From contig NZ_JAKIKR010000004.1 of the NCBI RefSeq assembly GCF_023284025.1, forward strand, positions 84,640-148,639: a DNA stretch of 64,000 bases, written 5' to 3'. The notes beneath the pieces were generated by a model, which saw only the letters and a list, made by a program, of their open reading frames with translations, was not told where the DNA came from and did not search any database. Below, piece by piece: positions 41,677 through 51,294 of the stretch (its first letter is position 1; every line of letters begins with the position of its first letter). The DNA comes from Shewanella abyssi. GTDB lineage: Bacteria > Pseudomonadota > Gammaproteobacteria > Enterobacterales > Shewanellaceae. The position numbers were made by a program, and so were the translations under genes.

Positions 41677-41798
41677 GTTCTTTCCTTATTTTGTTATTGT
41701 GTGTTTTTTATCTGCAGGTCGTATGTTGTTAATTGCCTGCTCTGCTTTAGCCCGTTTTATACCACATTTTGCTTAATCGTTGGAATTTTGGAGATTTA

Positions 41799-43205
41799 AT
41801 GTCACAGCAACGCGCCTTTAAGGCCAAAGAAAAGCCCAGAGATCTGCAGATGGATGCGCTGAAGATGCCACCGCATTCAATTGAAGCAGAGCAATCTGTT
41901 CTAGGTGGCTTGATGTTAGATTCTGACGCATGGGACCGAGTTGCCGAAGCTGTCGTCAAAGAGGATTTTTATTCACGCGCCCACGGGACGATTTTTACCG
42001 CAATGGAATCTCTGGTTAGTGCCGGTAATCCCATCGATTTGATCACCGTCTCTGAACAATTAGAGCTGACAGATCAGTTAGAAGATGTGGGCGGCTTTGC
42101 TTATATCGGTGAGATTGCTAAGAACACGCCGAGTGCGGGTAACATTCACTCTTACGCCGACATTGTGCGTGAGCGTGCTGTTGTGCGTGACATGATTAAA
42201 GTCGCTAATGAAATTGCTGACGCAGGTTTTAACCCTGAAGGGCGTAACTCGAGTGAACTGCTTGATTTAGCTGAAACTAAAGTATTTAAGATTGCCGAGC
42301 AGCGCGCCAATGCTAACGAAGGTCCTGAAAGCATAAAGGCCATTCTAGAAAAAACCGTCGATAAAATCGAAGAGCTCTACAATAACCCAACCAATGGTGT
42401 GACAGGGGTGTCGAGTGGTTTCGGTGATCTCGACAAAATGACGGCAGGTTTCCAAGCAGGTGATTTAATTATTGTTGCCGCGCGTCCATCTATGGGTAAG
42501 ACCACTTTTGCGATGAACTTGTGTGAGCAAGCGGCATTGAATGAAGATAAACCCGTGCTTATTTTCAGTTTGGAGATGCCGTCAGAACAGATCATGATGC
42601 GTATGCTAGCTTCACTTGGCCGGGTGGATCAAACCAAAATTCGTACTGGTCAGTTAGATGACGACGATTGGGCGCGCGTATCATCAACCATGGGCATCAT
42701 GCTTGAGCAAGGTAAGATGTATATCGATGATGGTTCAGGTCTAACACCTACTGATGTGCGCAGCCGAGCAAGACGTGTTGCCCGTGAATATGGCGGGCTG
42801 TCGATGATCATGATCGATTACCTGCAATTAATGCAGGTGCCCGCGCTGAAAGATAACCGTACCTTGGAGATCTCAGAGATCTCTCGCTCACTAAAAGCGC
42901 TGGCCAAGGAGCTAGAAATACCCGTTGTAGCGCTATCACAGCTAAACCGTTCATTGGAGCAACGTGCAGATAAACGCCCGATTAACTCGGATTTGCGTGA
43001 ATCGGGCGCGATTGAGCAGGATGCCGACTTGATCATGTTTATTTACCGTGATGAAGTGTATAACGATGACTCTGAAGATAAAGGCACTGCAGAGATCATT
43101 ATTGGTAAGCAACGTAACGGCCCGATTGGGCGAATACGTTTAACCTTCCAAGGGCAATTTTCTCGTTTTGATAATTACTCTGGTCCGCAGTTTGAAGAAG
43201 ATTAA
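41799..43205 (+). CDS. dnaB: Replicative DNA helicase DnaB
   Basis: A 468-residue hexameric helicase with the N-terminal domain (PPHSIEAEQSVLGGLMLD), linker helix and RecA-like C-terminal domain: Walker A AARPSMGKTTFAMN, Walker B MIMIDYLQLM, and GAIEQDADLIMFIYRDE. No intein interrupts the P-loop. ATG at 41799 with GGAG 8 nt upstream; the frame is open 10 codons earlier from a TTG. A terminator follows. Confidence 0.97.
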   Translation: MSQQRAFKAKEKPRDLQMDALKMPPHSIEAEQSVLGGLMLDSDAWDRVAEAVVKEDFYSRAHGTIFTAMESLVSAGNPIDLITVSEQLELTDQLEDVGGFAYIGEIAKNTPSAGNIHSYADIVRERAVVRDMIKVANEIADAGFNPEGRNSSELLDLAETKVFKIAEQRANANEGPESIKAILEKTVDKIEELYNNPTNGVTGVSSGFGDLDKMTAGFQAGDLIIVAARPSMGKTTFAMNLCEQAALNEDKPVLIFSLEMPSEQIMMRMLASLGRVDQTKIRTGQLDDDDWARVSSTMGIMLEQGKMYIDDGSGLTPTDVRSRARRVAREYGGLSMIMIDYLQLMQVPALKDNRTLEISEISRSLKALAKELEIPVVALSQLNRSLEQRADKRPINSDLRESGAIEQDADLIMFIYRDEVYNDDSEDKGTAEIIIGKQRNGPIGRIRLTFQGQFSRFDNYSGPQFEED

Positions 43206-43258
43206 TCGTCATTAATTGTCGTTCATAAAAGCTTTTATGCAATGCAATTAACTACAAT

Positions 43259-43287
43259 AGAGCCTCATTGAGGCTCTTATTTTTTTG
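43259..43287 (+). terminator. Terminator after dnaB
   Basis: A perfect 8-bp AGAGCCTC/GAGGCTCT stem with a 3-nt loop and long T-run, ending about 22 bp before the alr start. Confidence 0.9.
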
Positions 43288-43309
43288 ATTAGATACCACA
43301 AGGTTACTC

Positions 43310-44386
43310 TTGAAACCATTCCCACGAGCAGAAATTAGCCGCAAGGCGCTCAAGCATAATTTGGCGCGATTGCATGAATTAGCACCGTCAAGCAAAGTGA
43401 TGGCGGTTGTAAAAGCTAATGGCTATGGTCATGGCTTACTTAATGTTGCCCAGTGCTTAGATAATGCCGACGGTTTTGGTTTGGCTCGCCTAGAAGAAGC
43501 ATTAGCGCTACGTGCGGGTGGGATAAATGCCAAATTACTGTTGTTAGAAGGCTTCTTTCGGGTCGGCGATCTGGCAACGTTAGTTGAGCATGATATTGAA
43601 ACAGTGGTGCATCATGAGTCTCAGCTTGAGATGTTAGCAAGCGTAGACCTGCCTAAACCTGTTACTGTTTGGCTTAAAATTGATACCGGCATGCACCGTC
43701 TCGGTTTTTCTCCTGAGCAGTTTGACTCTATCTATCAAAGGCTACTGGCCAATGATAATGTGGCTAAACCGATTCATCTAATGACGCATTTCGCTTGTGC
43801 CGATGAACCGAATAATCCAAGTACCGCAGCACAACAAAAAGTTTTTGATGGGTTAACCCAGAACTTGCCAGGGGATAGAACCTTGGCTAATTCGGCTGGC
43901 ACACTGTTTTGGCCGCCAAGCCAAGCTGACTGGATACGGCCTGGTATTGCGCTTTATGGCGTGTCACCCGTTTTGGGTGATTTAGGCAGCAAGCATGGTT
44001 TACTGCCGGCGATGGAATTAGTATCGCAATTGATTGCCATTAGAGAGCATAAAGCAGGCGAACCTGCAGGCTATGGCAGTTTCTGGACTGCTGAAATAGA
44101 CACCCAATTAGGCGTGGTCGCGATAGGTTATGGCGATGGTTATCCACGCAATGCCCCGCTGGGCACCCCTGTATTGGTCAATGGTCGTTTAGTGCCTATC
44201 GTCGGGCGAGTGTCGATGGACATGCTCACGGTTGATCTTGGTGCTAATGCCAAAGATAAAGTGGGCGATCTGGCTGTGTTATGGGGTAAAGATTTACCCG
44301 TTGAAGTGGTCGCTGAACATATTGGTACCATCGCTTATGAGCTAGTCACCAAACTAACGCCCCGAGTCGCCGTTTGCCTAGATTGA
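43310..44386 (+). CDS. alr: Alanine racemase
   Basis: A 358-residue PLP enzyme making D-alanine for peptidoglycan. The PLP Lys is in [13 protein letters not shown], with [19 protein letters not shown] and [16 protein letters not shown] further on. The start is a TTG at 43310, giving [14 protein letters not shown]; no ATG fits the family N terminus. The adjacent dnaB-alr order is common in gammaproteobacteria. Confidence 0.96.
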   Translation: MKPFPRAEISRKALKHNLARLHELAPSSKVMAVVKANGYGHGLLNVAQCLDNADGFGLARLEEALALRAGGINAKLLLLEGFFRVGDLATLVEHDIETVVHHESQLEMLASVDLPKPVTVWLKIDTGMHRLGFSPEQFDSIYQRLLANDNVAKPIHLMTHFACADEPNNPSTAAQQKVFDGLTQNLPGDRTLANSAGTLFWPPSQADWIRPGIALYGVSPVLGDLGSKHGLLPAMELVSQLIAIREHKAGEPAGYGSFWTAEIDTQLGVVAIGYGDGYPRNAPLGTPVLVNGRLVPIVGRVSMDMLTVDLGANAKDKVGDLAVLWGKDLPVEVVAEHIGTIAYELVTKLTPRVAVCLD

Positions 44387-44455
44387 GCAAGTAACAAATT
44401 TATGTGCTGCTGTGATGAGGCGGGATGCCCATCATCAGTGTGAAGATGTCTTAAA

Positions 44456-45751
44456 TTGAAAATACGATTAATAAGCCCCGCTGCTCTTCTGTTGATGCAG
44501 CCAATGGTATTTGCCAGCCCTGTTATTGAAACACCACCGCAAAATCAATCCGCGAATACCAGCGATACACCTCATACGGCATTAGAGCAACAGCAAGCTC
44601 AAGCTGCAACGACAACGATTACAACGCCACCCAGCGCTGAATTCGCCGTGGTGCCATTTGCATTTTCATCTGAATCCCTGAGCACTGCGTTGGGCGCTGC
44701 GGGGGTTGTCAAGCATGCCGGCCAGGAACAAGCCTCAATACTGGGTATTGGTTTATATAGCGCAAACGACAGTTGGGTTGGCTATTTAGGTGCGCACAAC
44801 TATCAGATCCCCGCAGTCGATAGCTGGCTATTTTCAATCGAAACCTACCAAGCTCAGTTTAAAGAGGGGATCTACTATCTCTCGGAGTTGGCAGCTCCAA
44901 ACCAAGATGCTGCAAAAGTGGTGACCCTAGGCGATGAGTCTTTTACTCGATTTCACGCAAAATATGTGTTGCCTTGGGGTCGTGGCGTTAATGGTGCCGC
45001 CCCTAGTTTGGCAAGTTCCGCTGAGGCTATTGGCTGGAACCCATTAACCTCGGGTGTGACCAGCATTAAAGTCAGTCCCTTTGTGCAAACGCGCGAGCTA
45101 CACGGCTATGAGTATTTACCGCAGAAATCCCAAGGCGTCGCATTAAAGTTAGACTGGGATAACCGTGACAATGGTAAAAACAGTACCCAAGGCGGGCAAA
45201 CAAGCCTTAAGTTCAGTCGCGACTTCGGTGCTGCAGATCGCAGTAGTTGGACAACTTGGGAGTTTGAGCAAAGTGCCTTCTTTGCCATTGGCGCCAATGA
45301 TTGGTTTGCCCAGCAGGTTATGGCGTTTAACTTCTATTTGGCCGACACGCCAACGTGGAACGCACAAAGCGGCGATAACTATCATCGACCACCGACATTT
45401 GCCGGGATCAGTCTAGGCGGTTTTGACCGGCTTAGAGGTTATGCCAGCAAGCGTTTTACCGGGCGTTCAGCGGTGCTTTACTCCGCCGAGTACCGCATTC
45501 AGCCACGATGGCAGCCATTACAACAGTGGCCGCTATTTAACTTATATGATGTACCTTGGTGGCAATGGGTTGCCTTTGCCGAAGCTGGGCAAACTGCCGA
45601 TGAGTTTGATGCGCAGCTATTACATGATGATCTGCAGTGGACCGCTGGTATTGGCGCACGTTTTGAGGTTGAAAGTATCGTGGTACGGGCTGAGCTTGCT
45701 TTTGGCAGTGAAGATAGTCAATTTTGGGTCATGGTTAACCAACCTTTTTAA
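44456..45751 (+). CDS. Omp85/D15-like outer-membrane barrel protein
   Basis: A 431-residue protein with a signal peptide (ends near VFA), a Gln/Thr/Pro-rich spacer (about 20-60) and a surface-antigen (D15) type barrel ending in Phe (WVMVNQPF), as expected for BAM-assembled proteins. The motif GGFDRLRGYASKRFTGRSAV matches the loop-6 RGY region of the superfamily. No POTRA domain is visible, so it is not BamA or TamA. Start is a TTG at 44456 right after alr. Its last 102 bp recur at 51022-51123. Function is unknown. Confidence 0.8.
   Translation: MKIRLISPAALLLMQPMVFASPVIETPPQNQSANTSDTPHTALEQQQAQAATTTITTPPSAEFAVVPFAFSSESLSTALGAAGVVKHAGQEQASILGIGLYSANDSWVGYLGAHNYQIPAVDSWLFSIETYQAQFKEGIYYLSELAAPNQDAAKVVTLGDESFTRFHAKYVLPWGRGVNGAAPSLASSAEAIGWNPLTSGVTSIKVSPFVQTRELHGYEYLPQKSQGVALKLDWDNRDNGKNSTQGGQTSLKFSRDFGAADRSSWTTWEFEQSAFFAIGANDWFAQQVMAFNFYLADTPTWNAQSGDNYHRPPTFAGISLGGFDRLRGYASKRFTGRSAVLYSAEYRIQPRWQPLQQWPLFNLYDVPWWQWVAFAEAGQTADEFDAQLLHDDLQWTAGIGARFEVESIVVRAELAFGSEDSQFWVMVNQPF
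45650..45751 (+). repeat. Direct-repeat copy 1 (3' end of the D15-like gene)
   Basis: The final 34 codons of the D15-like gene, stop included. They match 51022-51123 with 11 differences in 102 bp (about 89%), and only two amino acids change (I to V, F to Y). Together the two copies bracket the dms operon. Confidence 0.85.
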
Positions 45752-46419
45752 GCAAACGTTGAAACATAATTGCGGCTGTTTATTTTTTTCGATCAAATTT
45801 TAAATGACTCTCATTTTTAAGTTATATCTCCCAAATAAATGCCACTGAGGTTTTTGTGGTGGTATTTACTTCTAGGGAAGATATGTTGTTAACATAATAG
45901 CTATCCATTTTTACATCTGTATCAATGTATCGAACACTTATAAGGGTGAACTAAAGTTACTAGTCCTCAATTACTTTTTATTAATGGCTTATTAGTTTTA
46001 TTTAAAGTTATTTAATTTAAGTTCTAATGTATATATTAACATTAATTGCCATCGATTCTTACTCACTCTGCTATCGCATTTAAAATGTGCAGGTTTACTT
46101 TTATGTCATTGTTTATTAATGAGTTTATTTCGTTATATGTATTTCTCATAAAGTTATTGACGAGCTGGTGACAGAAAGTGTGACCCTGCAAGTAAAATTA
46201 GTGAGAAAAGGTTAATTAAGCTAAAAACATTTAACGAGTGGGTCACGAAATATAACTGACTTCTTAGTTGATATGGCATTAATGTCACAATTTCATTTTC
46301 TAGTTTTTCATATGTTCAATATTAGGCAGACAATAACCCTATTAAAAGTGCGCTTATTAATGCACTTAAATAGCGCCATCAAGGCGCGGCAATGTTGTTA
46401 AATGTCGAGGTAACGCAGA
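45752..46419. other. Long A/T-rich upstream region of the dms operon
   Basis: 668 bp with no gene and clearly lower GC than its neighbours. It is rich in short A/T inverted repeats such as TTAATTAAGC. No terminator for the D15-like gene stands out. It likely carries the regulated dmsA promoter. The composition fits DNA that arrived with the dms genes. Confidence 0.5.
46274..46289 (+). promoter_or_regulatory. Candidate CRP site upstream of dmsA
   Basis: TGGCA-N6-TCACA matches 8 of 10 conserved positions of the CRP consensus TGTGA-N6-TCACA, about 130 bp before dmsA. Anaerobic reductase genes of Shewanella are known to depend on CRP. One site with a weak half is only suggestive. Confidence 0.3.
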
Positions 46420-48972
46420 ATGAAAAGACGTACTTTTTTGCAAGCAACCAGTGCTCTTACGGCCGGGGCTGTACTTGTTGGCTGTGGCAGTGATGATAAA
46501 GCACCAAACAAGGATATAGATTGGACGCCGCTTGAACCTAGTATTCCTATTCCACCAACAGAACCAGGTGCAACAACAGCCTATGGCTATAGCGCCTGTT
46601 TAGTTAATTGCGGTTCAAACTGCCCAGTCAAAGTCTTTACCAATGAAGACGGTTCAATTGCCAATATTGAAACCGACCACGAAATTGAAGATGAAGCAGG
46701 TAAAATACATCAAGTCCGTGCCTGTGCACGTGGTCGTTCACTTAAGCAACGTACTTATGCAGCAGACCGTTTAAAGCAGCCGATGAAGCGCGTTGGACCT
46801 CGTGGTGAAGGTCAATTTGTACCAATCACTTGGGAAGAAGCAGCGCAGGAAATTGCCAAAGAACTTGAGCGCATTGCAGGGCAATACGGTAATGAATCAA
46901 TTCTTAAAATTTATGGTACTGGTGCTTATTACTCGGTTAAGTCTTCTAACTGGTTTAGCCGTATTTTGAATTTAAATGGCGGATACTTAAGATACCAAGG
47001 AAACTATTCTTGGCAGCAGCTTAATTATGCGTCAAAAGCGACTGGTCATTACGGTACTAGTGGCTCAAGCCTTAATAGCATTGTGCATTCTGACCTGTTT
47101 TTGGGCATTGGTTATAACCCTAATGAAATGCGTCAATCAGGTTCTGGCGAAGGCCGTGATTTCAGTGAAGCACTGAAAGCGAATCCGAATTGCGAAGTTA
47201 TCATGGTAGACCCGCGTTATACCGATTCATGTTTAGGTAAAGAAAATGAATGGCATGGCATTCGTCCAGGTACAGATTCGGCTTTTGCTGAAGCACTCAT
47301 GTACGAAGCTATTATAGCCGGACATGTTGACCAAACCTTTATGGATAAACATGTATCAGGTTTTGATAAAGCGTCATTAGAGGCTTTGAAAGCTGCATTA
47401 GAGTTGGATACAGATGAAGCTAAAAAAGACTTAGCCCAGTATGTAGACCCTGCAGAGAACTTCCATGATTACATCATGGGCGTTGGCAAATTCGTCTCAG
47501 AAGGAGCTAAAACACCTGCATGGGCAGCTGCAATCTGTGGTATTTCAGAAGCTGCAATTAAGTCTATTGCAAGTAAAATAATGTCAGCAAAAAATGCATT
47601 TATTGTGACTGGCGCCGGCGTTAACCGCCATGCCAATGGTGAGCAAGCGATGCGTTCATGTTACATGTTACCTTGGGTATTTAATCAAGTGGGTCGTCTT
47701 GGTACATCAAATGGCGCGATGCCGTCACAAGGCCGTTCATCACTTAGTGCTTCTGGTATCTCAGGTTTAACTAACCCAATTGAGACCACGATTAGTTTCT
47801 ATAACTGGGAAGAAGCGATCCGTAATCACGCTAACATGACGGGCAGAAGCCATGATGTTAGAGGTTTAGAAGATTTAGATACCCCTCTTAAAACGCCAGT
47901 TAAGGCTATTTTTGCATTGAATTCTAATGCACTCATTAACCAACACTCTGAAACCAGCCTTACTGCTAAGACATTAGCGGATGAGAGTTTGTGTGAGTTT
48001 ATTGTGGTTAGTGACTGCTGGATGACACCTAGTGCAAAGTTTGCCGATATCTTGCTTCCTGACACAAGTTGGTTAGAAACTGATGATTTTGCCTCTGCTT
48101 CATATGCCGCCGGTAATACGGGTTACTTAACTGCCATGCGCGGTATTGAGCCAATGTTTGACTGTCGAAACTACTTTGAACAAGGCCTTGCGATAGCTAA
48201 AGCAATGGGCAAAGAGGCTGAATATACCGAAGGTAAGACAGAAGAAGAGTGGATGGAAGAGGCTTACGCAAAGGCAGCTGCCAAGGCTAATAATGCCAAT
48301 GCGATACCAGCCTTGCCTGCAACATTTAAAGAAGCACAAGATATTGGTATTTTCCATTACAGCAACCCTGAACCAGTGATCTCTATGGACTCATTTGTTA
48401 ATGGTGGTGAAGCACTAGGCACTGCCAGTGGCAAGATTGAGATGTACTCAGTTGCTATGGCTAAATTTGGCGCCGAGCGTACCTTTGATGCTGATGTTCA
48501 GGGCGACTATGTTACTGCACTGCCGAAGTATCAAAGAACTTGGGGCGGTTATGAAGATACCACTCAAGATGTTGATACTGACTTCCCGCTGCAACTCGTG
48601 GGTTACCACACTAAGGGCCGCACTCACTCAAGCTTTCACAATGTCCCTTGGTTACGTGAAGCCGTTGAAGATGCAGTATGGATGAACCCTAAAGATGCTG
48701 CTGAACGAGGCCTTACTGATGGTGACATTGTGCAGGTTAGCAACCAATACGGCACATTAGAAGTGCCTGTAAGAATCACATTGCGTGTTATGCCAAATGT
48801 TGCCGCACTAGGCCAAGGTGCTTGGTATATGCCGAACAAAAGCCGTTTAGATGCCAATGGTAACCCGATTGACGAGGGGGGCTGTATTAACACTGTGACA
48901 CGATATAAACCATCACCGTACGCCAAAGGTAATCCGCAGCATACCAACCGTGTTCAGGTTAAGGCTAAGTAG
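46420..48972 (+). CDS. dmsA: DMSO reductase catalytic subunit DmsA (Tat lipoprotein form)
   Basis: An 850-residue molybdopterin oxidoreductase of the DMSO reductase family. The signal has a twin arginine (MKRRTFLQ) and a lipobox-like VGCG at residues 20-23, as in surface-exported Shewanella DmsA. The Fe-S site ACLVNCGSNCPVKV plus VRACARGRS, then DRLKQPMKRVGPRGEG, and the Mo-ligand Ser region RYQGNYSWQQ all match E. coli DmsA. DmsA-like cofactor motifs IIAGHVDQTFMDK and NQYGTLEVPVRI follow. It reduces DMSO or a related S- or N-oxide in anaerobic respiration; the exact substrate is not visible. It leads dmsA-B-G-H, and no dmsE or dmsF precedes it. Confidence 0.92.
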   Translation: MKRRTFLQATSALTAGAVLVGCGSDDKAPNKDIDWTPLEPSIPIPPTEPGATTAYGYSACLVNCGSNCPVKVFTNEDGSIANIETDHEIEDEAGKIHQVRACARGRSLKQRTYAADRLKQPMKRVGPRGEGQFVPITWEEAAQEIAKELERIAGQYGNESILKIYGTGAYYSVKSSNWFSRILNLNGGYLRYQGNYSWQQLNYASKATGHYGTSGSSLNSIVHSDLFLGIGYNPNEMRQSGSGEGRDFSEALKANPNCEVIMVDPRYTDSCLGKENEWHGIRPGTDSAFAEALMYEAIIAGHVDQTFMDKHVSGFDKASLEALKAALELDTDEAKKDLAQYVDPAENFHDYIMGVGKFVSEGAKTPAWAAAICGISEAAIKSIASKIMSAKNAFIVTGAGVNRHANGEQAMRSCYMLPWVFNQVGRLGTSNGAMPSQGRSSLSASGISGLTNPIETTISFYNWEEAIRNHANMTGRSHDVRGLEDLDTPLKTPVKAIFALNSNALINQHSETSLTAKTLADESLCEFIVVSDCWMTPSAKFADILLPDTSWLETDDFASASYAAGNTGYLTAMRGIEPMFDCRNYFEQGLAIAKAMGKEAEYTEGKTEEEWMEEAYAKAAAKANNANAIPALPATFKEAQDIGIFHYSNPEPVISMDSFVNGGEALGTASGKIEMYSVAMAKFGAERTFDADVQGDYVTALPKYQRTWGGYEDTTQDVDTDFPLQLVGYHTKGRTHSSFHNVPWLREAVEDAVWMNPKDAAERGLTDGDIVQVSNQYGTLEVPVRITLRVMPNVAALGQGAWYMPNKSRLDANGNPIDEGGCINTVTRYKPSPYAKGNPQHTNRVQVKAK

Positions 48973-48983
48973 GGGAATAGATA

Positions 48984-49634
48984 ATGACTAATTCAATTCA
49001 AGCAACAACAAGCGAAACTGAACAAGTGCAATATGGCTTTTACTTCGATAGCTCAAAGTGTACTGGTTGTAAGACATGTCATGTTTCATGTAAGTCGCGC
49101 GGTGATCTTCCTGATGGGATCATTCAACGCCGAGTGTATGAGTTTGTCGGTGGTGCCTATAGTGAGAATGCTGACGGTAGCTTCACTAATGATATTCACA
49201 CTCACTATACATCTATCGGTTGTAATCATTGTACTGAACCTGCATGTGTCAATATTTGTCCTGTCGGTGCTATGCATAAAGAGGCTGATACGGGTCTAGT
49301 TAAAACCAATGATGAAAAGTGCATTGGTTGTAACATGTGCGCAGGAGCTTGCCCTTATGATGCTCCACAGCTAGATACTGAGCGTAAAAAGATGACCAAA
49401 TGCGATGGCTGCTTTGAGCGTATCGCCCTTGACCGTAAGCCTATCTGTGTTGAGTCTTGTCCGTTACATGCTTTAGATTTTGACACCATGGATAATTTGA
49501 AAGCTAAATACGGTGACGGTGATACTCATGTAACACCACTACCCGATTTCTCTGTCACTAAGCCGAATTTAATCGTAAAGAATAACCGTCATGCTGGTAA
49601 AGGTGGTGCGGTGATTAATTCGAGAGAAGTGTAA
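48984..49634 (+). CDS. dmsB: DMSO reductase iron-sulfur subunit DmsB
   Basis: A 216-residue protein with four [4Fe-4S] clusters from Cys groups CTGCKTCHVSC, CNHCTEPACVNIC, CIGCNMCAGAC and CDGCFERI...CVESC. The N terminus QYGFYFDSSKCTGCK and the ending PLPDFSVTKPNLIVK match DmsB closely. It passes electrons to the molybdenum site of DmsA. It starts 11 nt after dmsA. No DmsC anchor follows, as in Shewanella, where electrons come from outer-membrane cytochromes. Confidence 0.93.
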   Translation: MTNSIQATTSETEQVQYGFYFDSSKCTGCKTCHVSCKSRGDLPDGIIQRRVYEFVGGAYSENADGSFTNDIHTHYTSIGCNHCTEPACVNICPVGAMHKEADTGLVKTNDEKCIGCNMCAGACPYDAPQLDTERKKMTKCDGCFERIALDRKPICVESCPLHALDFDTMDNLKAKYGDGDTHVTPLPDFSVTKPNLIVKNNRHAGKGGAVINSREV

Positions 49635-49688
49635 AGCTGACGAATGGGCGCCCTTTGGTGCCCATTTTTTCTAATGTGAGGTTACAGA

Positions 49689-50399
49689 ATGACAGAGACT
49701 AAACAGATGGCATTGGATCCAGTGACAGCAGAGAAGGTAAAGCCAAACGCACGCCTCTTTGATATTGATGAAGCGGCCGCAATTGCCAAGTTGTTGCATA
49801 ACGTCTATTTTGGCTATCCATCAGAAGATTTTATCAACCTACTAGCAGATAACGACATCAGCAAAACTTGGCATATGTTTATTGATAGCGAAGAGTATCA
49901 AGCTGGGCTTGGTGATATTTCGGTATATCTTGAAAATTGGAACAATAATAAACTCACTGACTTGATGCTGGATTATGGTGATCTTTATTTCGGCGCCAGC
50001 ATGCCATTAGCTTTGCCTTGGGGCTCATGTTGGTTAACTGAGCAGCGATTACTAAACGATGTGAGTACTCATGAACTATTAAAATTTTATCATGCCCATG
50101 CTATCGAGTTGAATTTAGACAAGAACCAACCCGCAGACCACATAGGTATTTTCCTGTCTGTTATAGCCCAACTATTAGAGCAGATCTCTGCGGATCCAGC
50201 AGACAAACAATCTCAACAAGTGTTGAGCCTGCTATTATCGAAACACTTATTAACTTGGTCTGATAAATTCATTCAGGCCAGTACTGAGCATGCTAAGACG
50301 AGTTTTTATCGTGGTATGGCTTTTTTGTTAAAAGACTTATTAAATGCATTGAGTGAAGAGTTTGGCATTTTACCTATGGCGCAGCAGAGTCATCATTAA
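49689..50399 (+). CDS. dmsG: TorD/DmsD-family chaperone (DmsG)
   Basis: A 236-residue all-helical cytoplasmic protein of the TorD/DmsD family: YFGASMPLALPWGSCWLTEQ followed by PADHIGIFLSVIAQLLEQ, the family's DH motif region. It should bind the twin-arginine leader of DmsA and hold it until the molybdenum cofactor is loaded. It lies 54 nt after dmsB, behind a hairpin-like GGGCGCCC/TGGTGCCCA stretch, and overlaps dmsH by 1 nt. Confidence 0.85.
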   Translation: MTETKQMALDPVTAEKVKPNARLFDIDEAAAIAKLLHNVYFGYPSEDFINLLADNDISKTWHMFIDSEEYQAGLGDISVYLENWNNNKLTDLMLDYGDLYFGASMPLALPWGSCWLTEQRLLNDVSTHELLKFYHAHAIELNLDKNQPADHIGIFLSVIAQLLEQISADPADKQSQQVLSLLLSKHLLTWSDKFIQASTEHAKTSFYRGMAFLLKDLLNALSEEFGILPMAQQSHH

Positions 50400-50839
50400 T
50401 GAGTGTTATTGAAGCGACACGATTGCAGTTTAAGAAAAGTGCTTTTGCTGAAGAGATCAGTAAACAGTTGGTTAACGAACGTACCAACCATGACCTATTT
50501 CATGTCGCGACGACAATCGAAACCACTAGCCATATCATTGCGGCAATCGTTGGCAGTGAAAAGCCAGAGCAATTAGTGCAAACCCCAATGAACGACAGGG
50601 CGATGTTTGAAGTGTTGTTTACCTGCTTACGATTGCTTTTTGTTAAGCAAGTTCAAGGTAATGAGCTTAGTCAGGGTGAACAATTGATTGTGACTCTGGC
50701 TAATCGGTATGCTATTAAGCTCAGTACTGAAACATCCTCTTCGCAGCTCGGATCCGATATAGTTTTAGTCAAAAAACTCTATAAGCAACTGCAAGCTCTT
50801 GCATTAAAAGAGGCTCGTAGCCAGCGCTCTATGTGTTAA
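50399..50839 (+). CDS. dmsH: DmsH-like protein of unknown function
   Basis: A 146-residue helical soluble protein without signal peptide or known motif. Its ATG overlaps the dmsG TAA (TAATG), so it is made together with the chaperone. Position at the end of a dmsABG set matches dmsH of Shewanella, whose role is not known to me. The name rests on position more than on sequence. A terminator follows. Confidence 0.6.
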   Translation: MSVIEATRLQFKKSAFAEEISKQLVNERTNHDLFHVATTIETTSHIIAAIVGSEKPEQLVQTPMNDRAMFEVLFTCLRLLFVKQVQGNELSQGEQLIVTLANRYAIKLSTETSSSQLGSDIVLVKKLYKQLQALALKEARSQRSMC

Positions 50840-50863
50840 TTAGATAGCTTATTCAAATATATA

Positions 50864-50889
50864 AACCCAGTTATGATGCTGGGTTTTGT
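50864..50889 (+). terminator. Terminator after dmsH
   Basis: A perfect 7-bp AACCCAG/CTGGGTT stem with an 8-nt loop and short T-run, 25 bp after the stop. Confidence 0.75.
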
Positions 50890-51021
50890 CGTCTAGTCTG
50901 CAGTGAAATCGTCCGCCTTTTTCTGAATTCCTTACGTTACCAAGCCGCATAACTAACGCTTATAGATCTAAATAGTATTCTTGCACAGATCTATGCTTGA
51001 TGGCTCAGCCTTGTCAGCAGT

Positions 51022-51123
51022 ATTGGCGCCCGTTTTGAGGTTGAGAGTGTAGTGGTTAGGGCTGAGCTTGCATACGGCAGTGAAGATAGTCAATTTTGGG
51101 TAATGGTCAACCAACCTTTTTAA
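51022..51123 (+). pseudogene. Orphan 3' fragment of the D15-like gene (direct-repeat copy 2)
   Basis: 34 codons encoding the C terminus of the Omp85/D15-like protein (IGARFEVESVVVRAEL ... WVMVNQPF, stop). It is about 89% identical to 45650-51, with nine of eleven changes spread over codons that keep the amino acid or change it conservatively. Nothing upstream of 51021 matches that gene, so the rest is missing. The pattern fits an old gene end displaced when the dms block was inserted. The remaining DNA from 50890 to 51021 and 51124 to 51196 holds no gene. Confidence 0.85.
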
Positions 51124-51196
51124 GTCAACAGCGTTAAGGGAGGTCTTTGATGTTTTTCATCGGAGGCATTTTTCAAGATAGTTGCTCTGCTATACA

Positions 51197-51222
51197 CAAA
51201 AAAGGCACCCGAGGGTGCCTTT
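51197..51222 (-). terminator. Terminator after the decaheme cytochrome
   Basis: A 9-10 bp stem (AAAGGCACCC/GGGTGCCTTT) with a tight loop and a six-base T-run on the minus strand, about 72 bp past the stop. Confidence 0.85.
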
Positions 51223-51294
51223 GACTTTTGCAGGGGGTAAAACGTTAGAGTAAACCTAGGGACAAATTAGGCACTCTGTTCTTACAAGGGCAAA

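Noticed and set aside
44456..45751. BamA or TamA
   Set aside because: The D15-like protein is too short and has no POTRA repeats. Only the barrel motif is shared.
46268..46283. FNR box (TTGAT-N4-ATCAA) upstream of dmsA
   Set aside because: Only the left half TTGAT is present. The right half does not match at the required spacing.
51150..51224. 24-codon frame with a strong AGGGAGG ribosome-binding sequence after the D15-like fragment
   Set aside because: It ends inside the terminator hairpin of the decaheme gene and has no conserved-looking sequence. It may be the start of what followed the original D15-like gene, but it cannot be supported.
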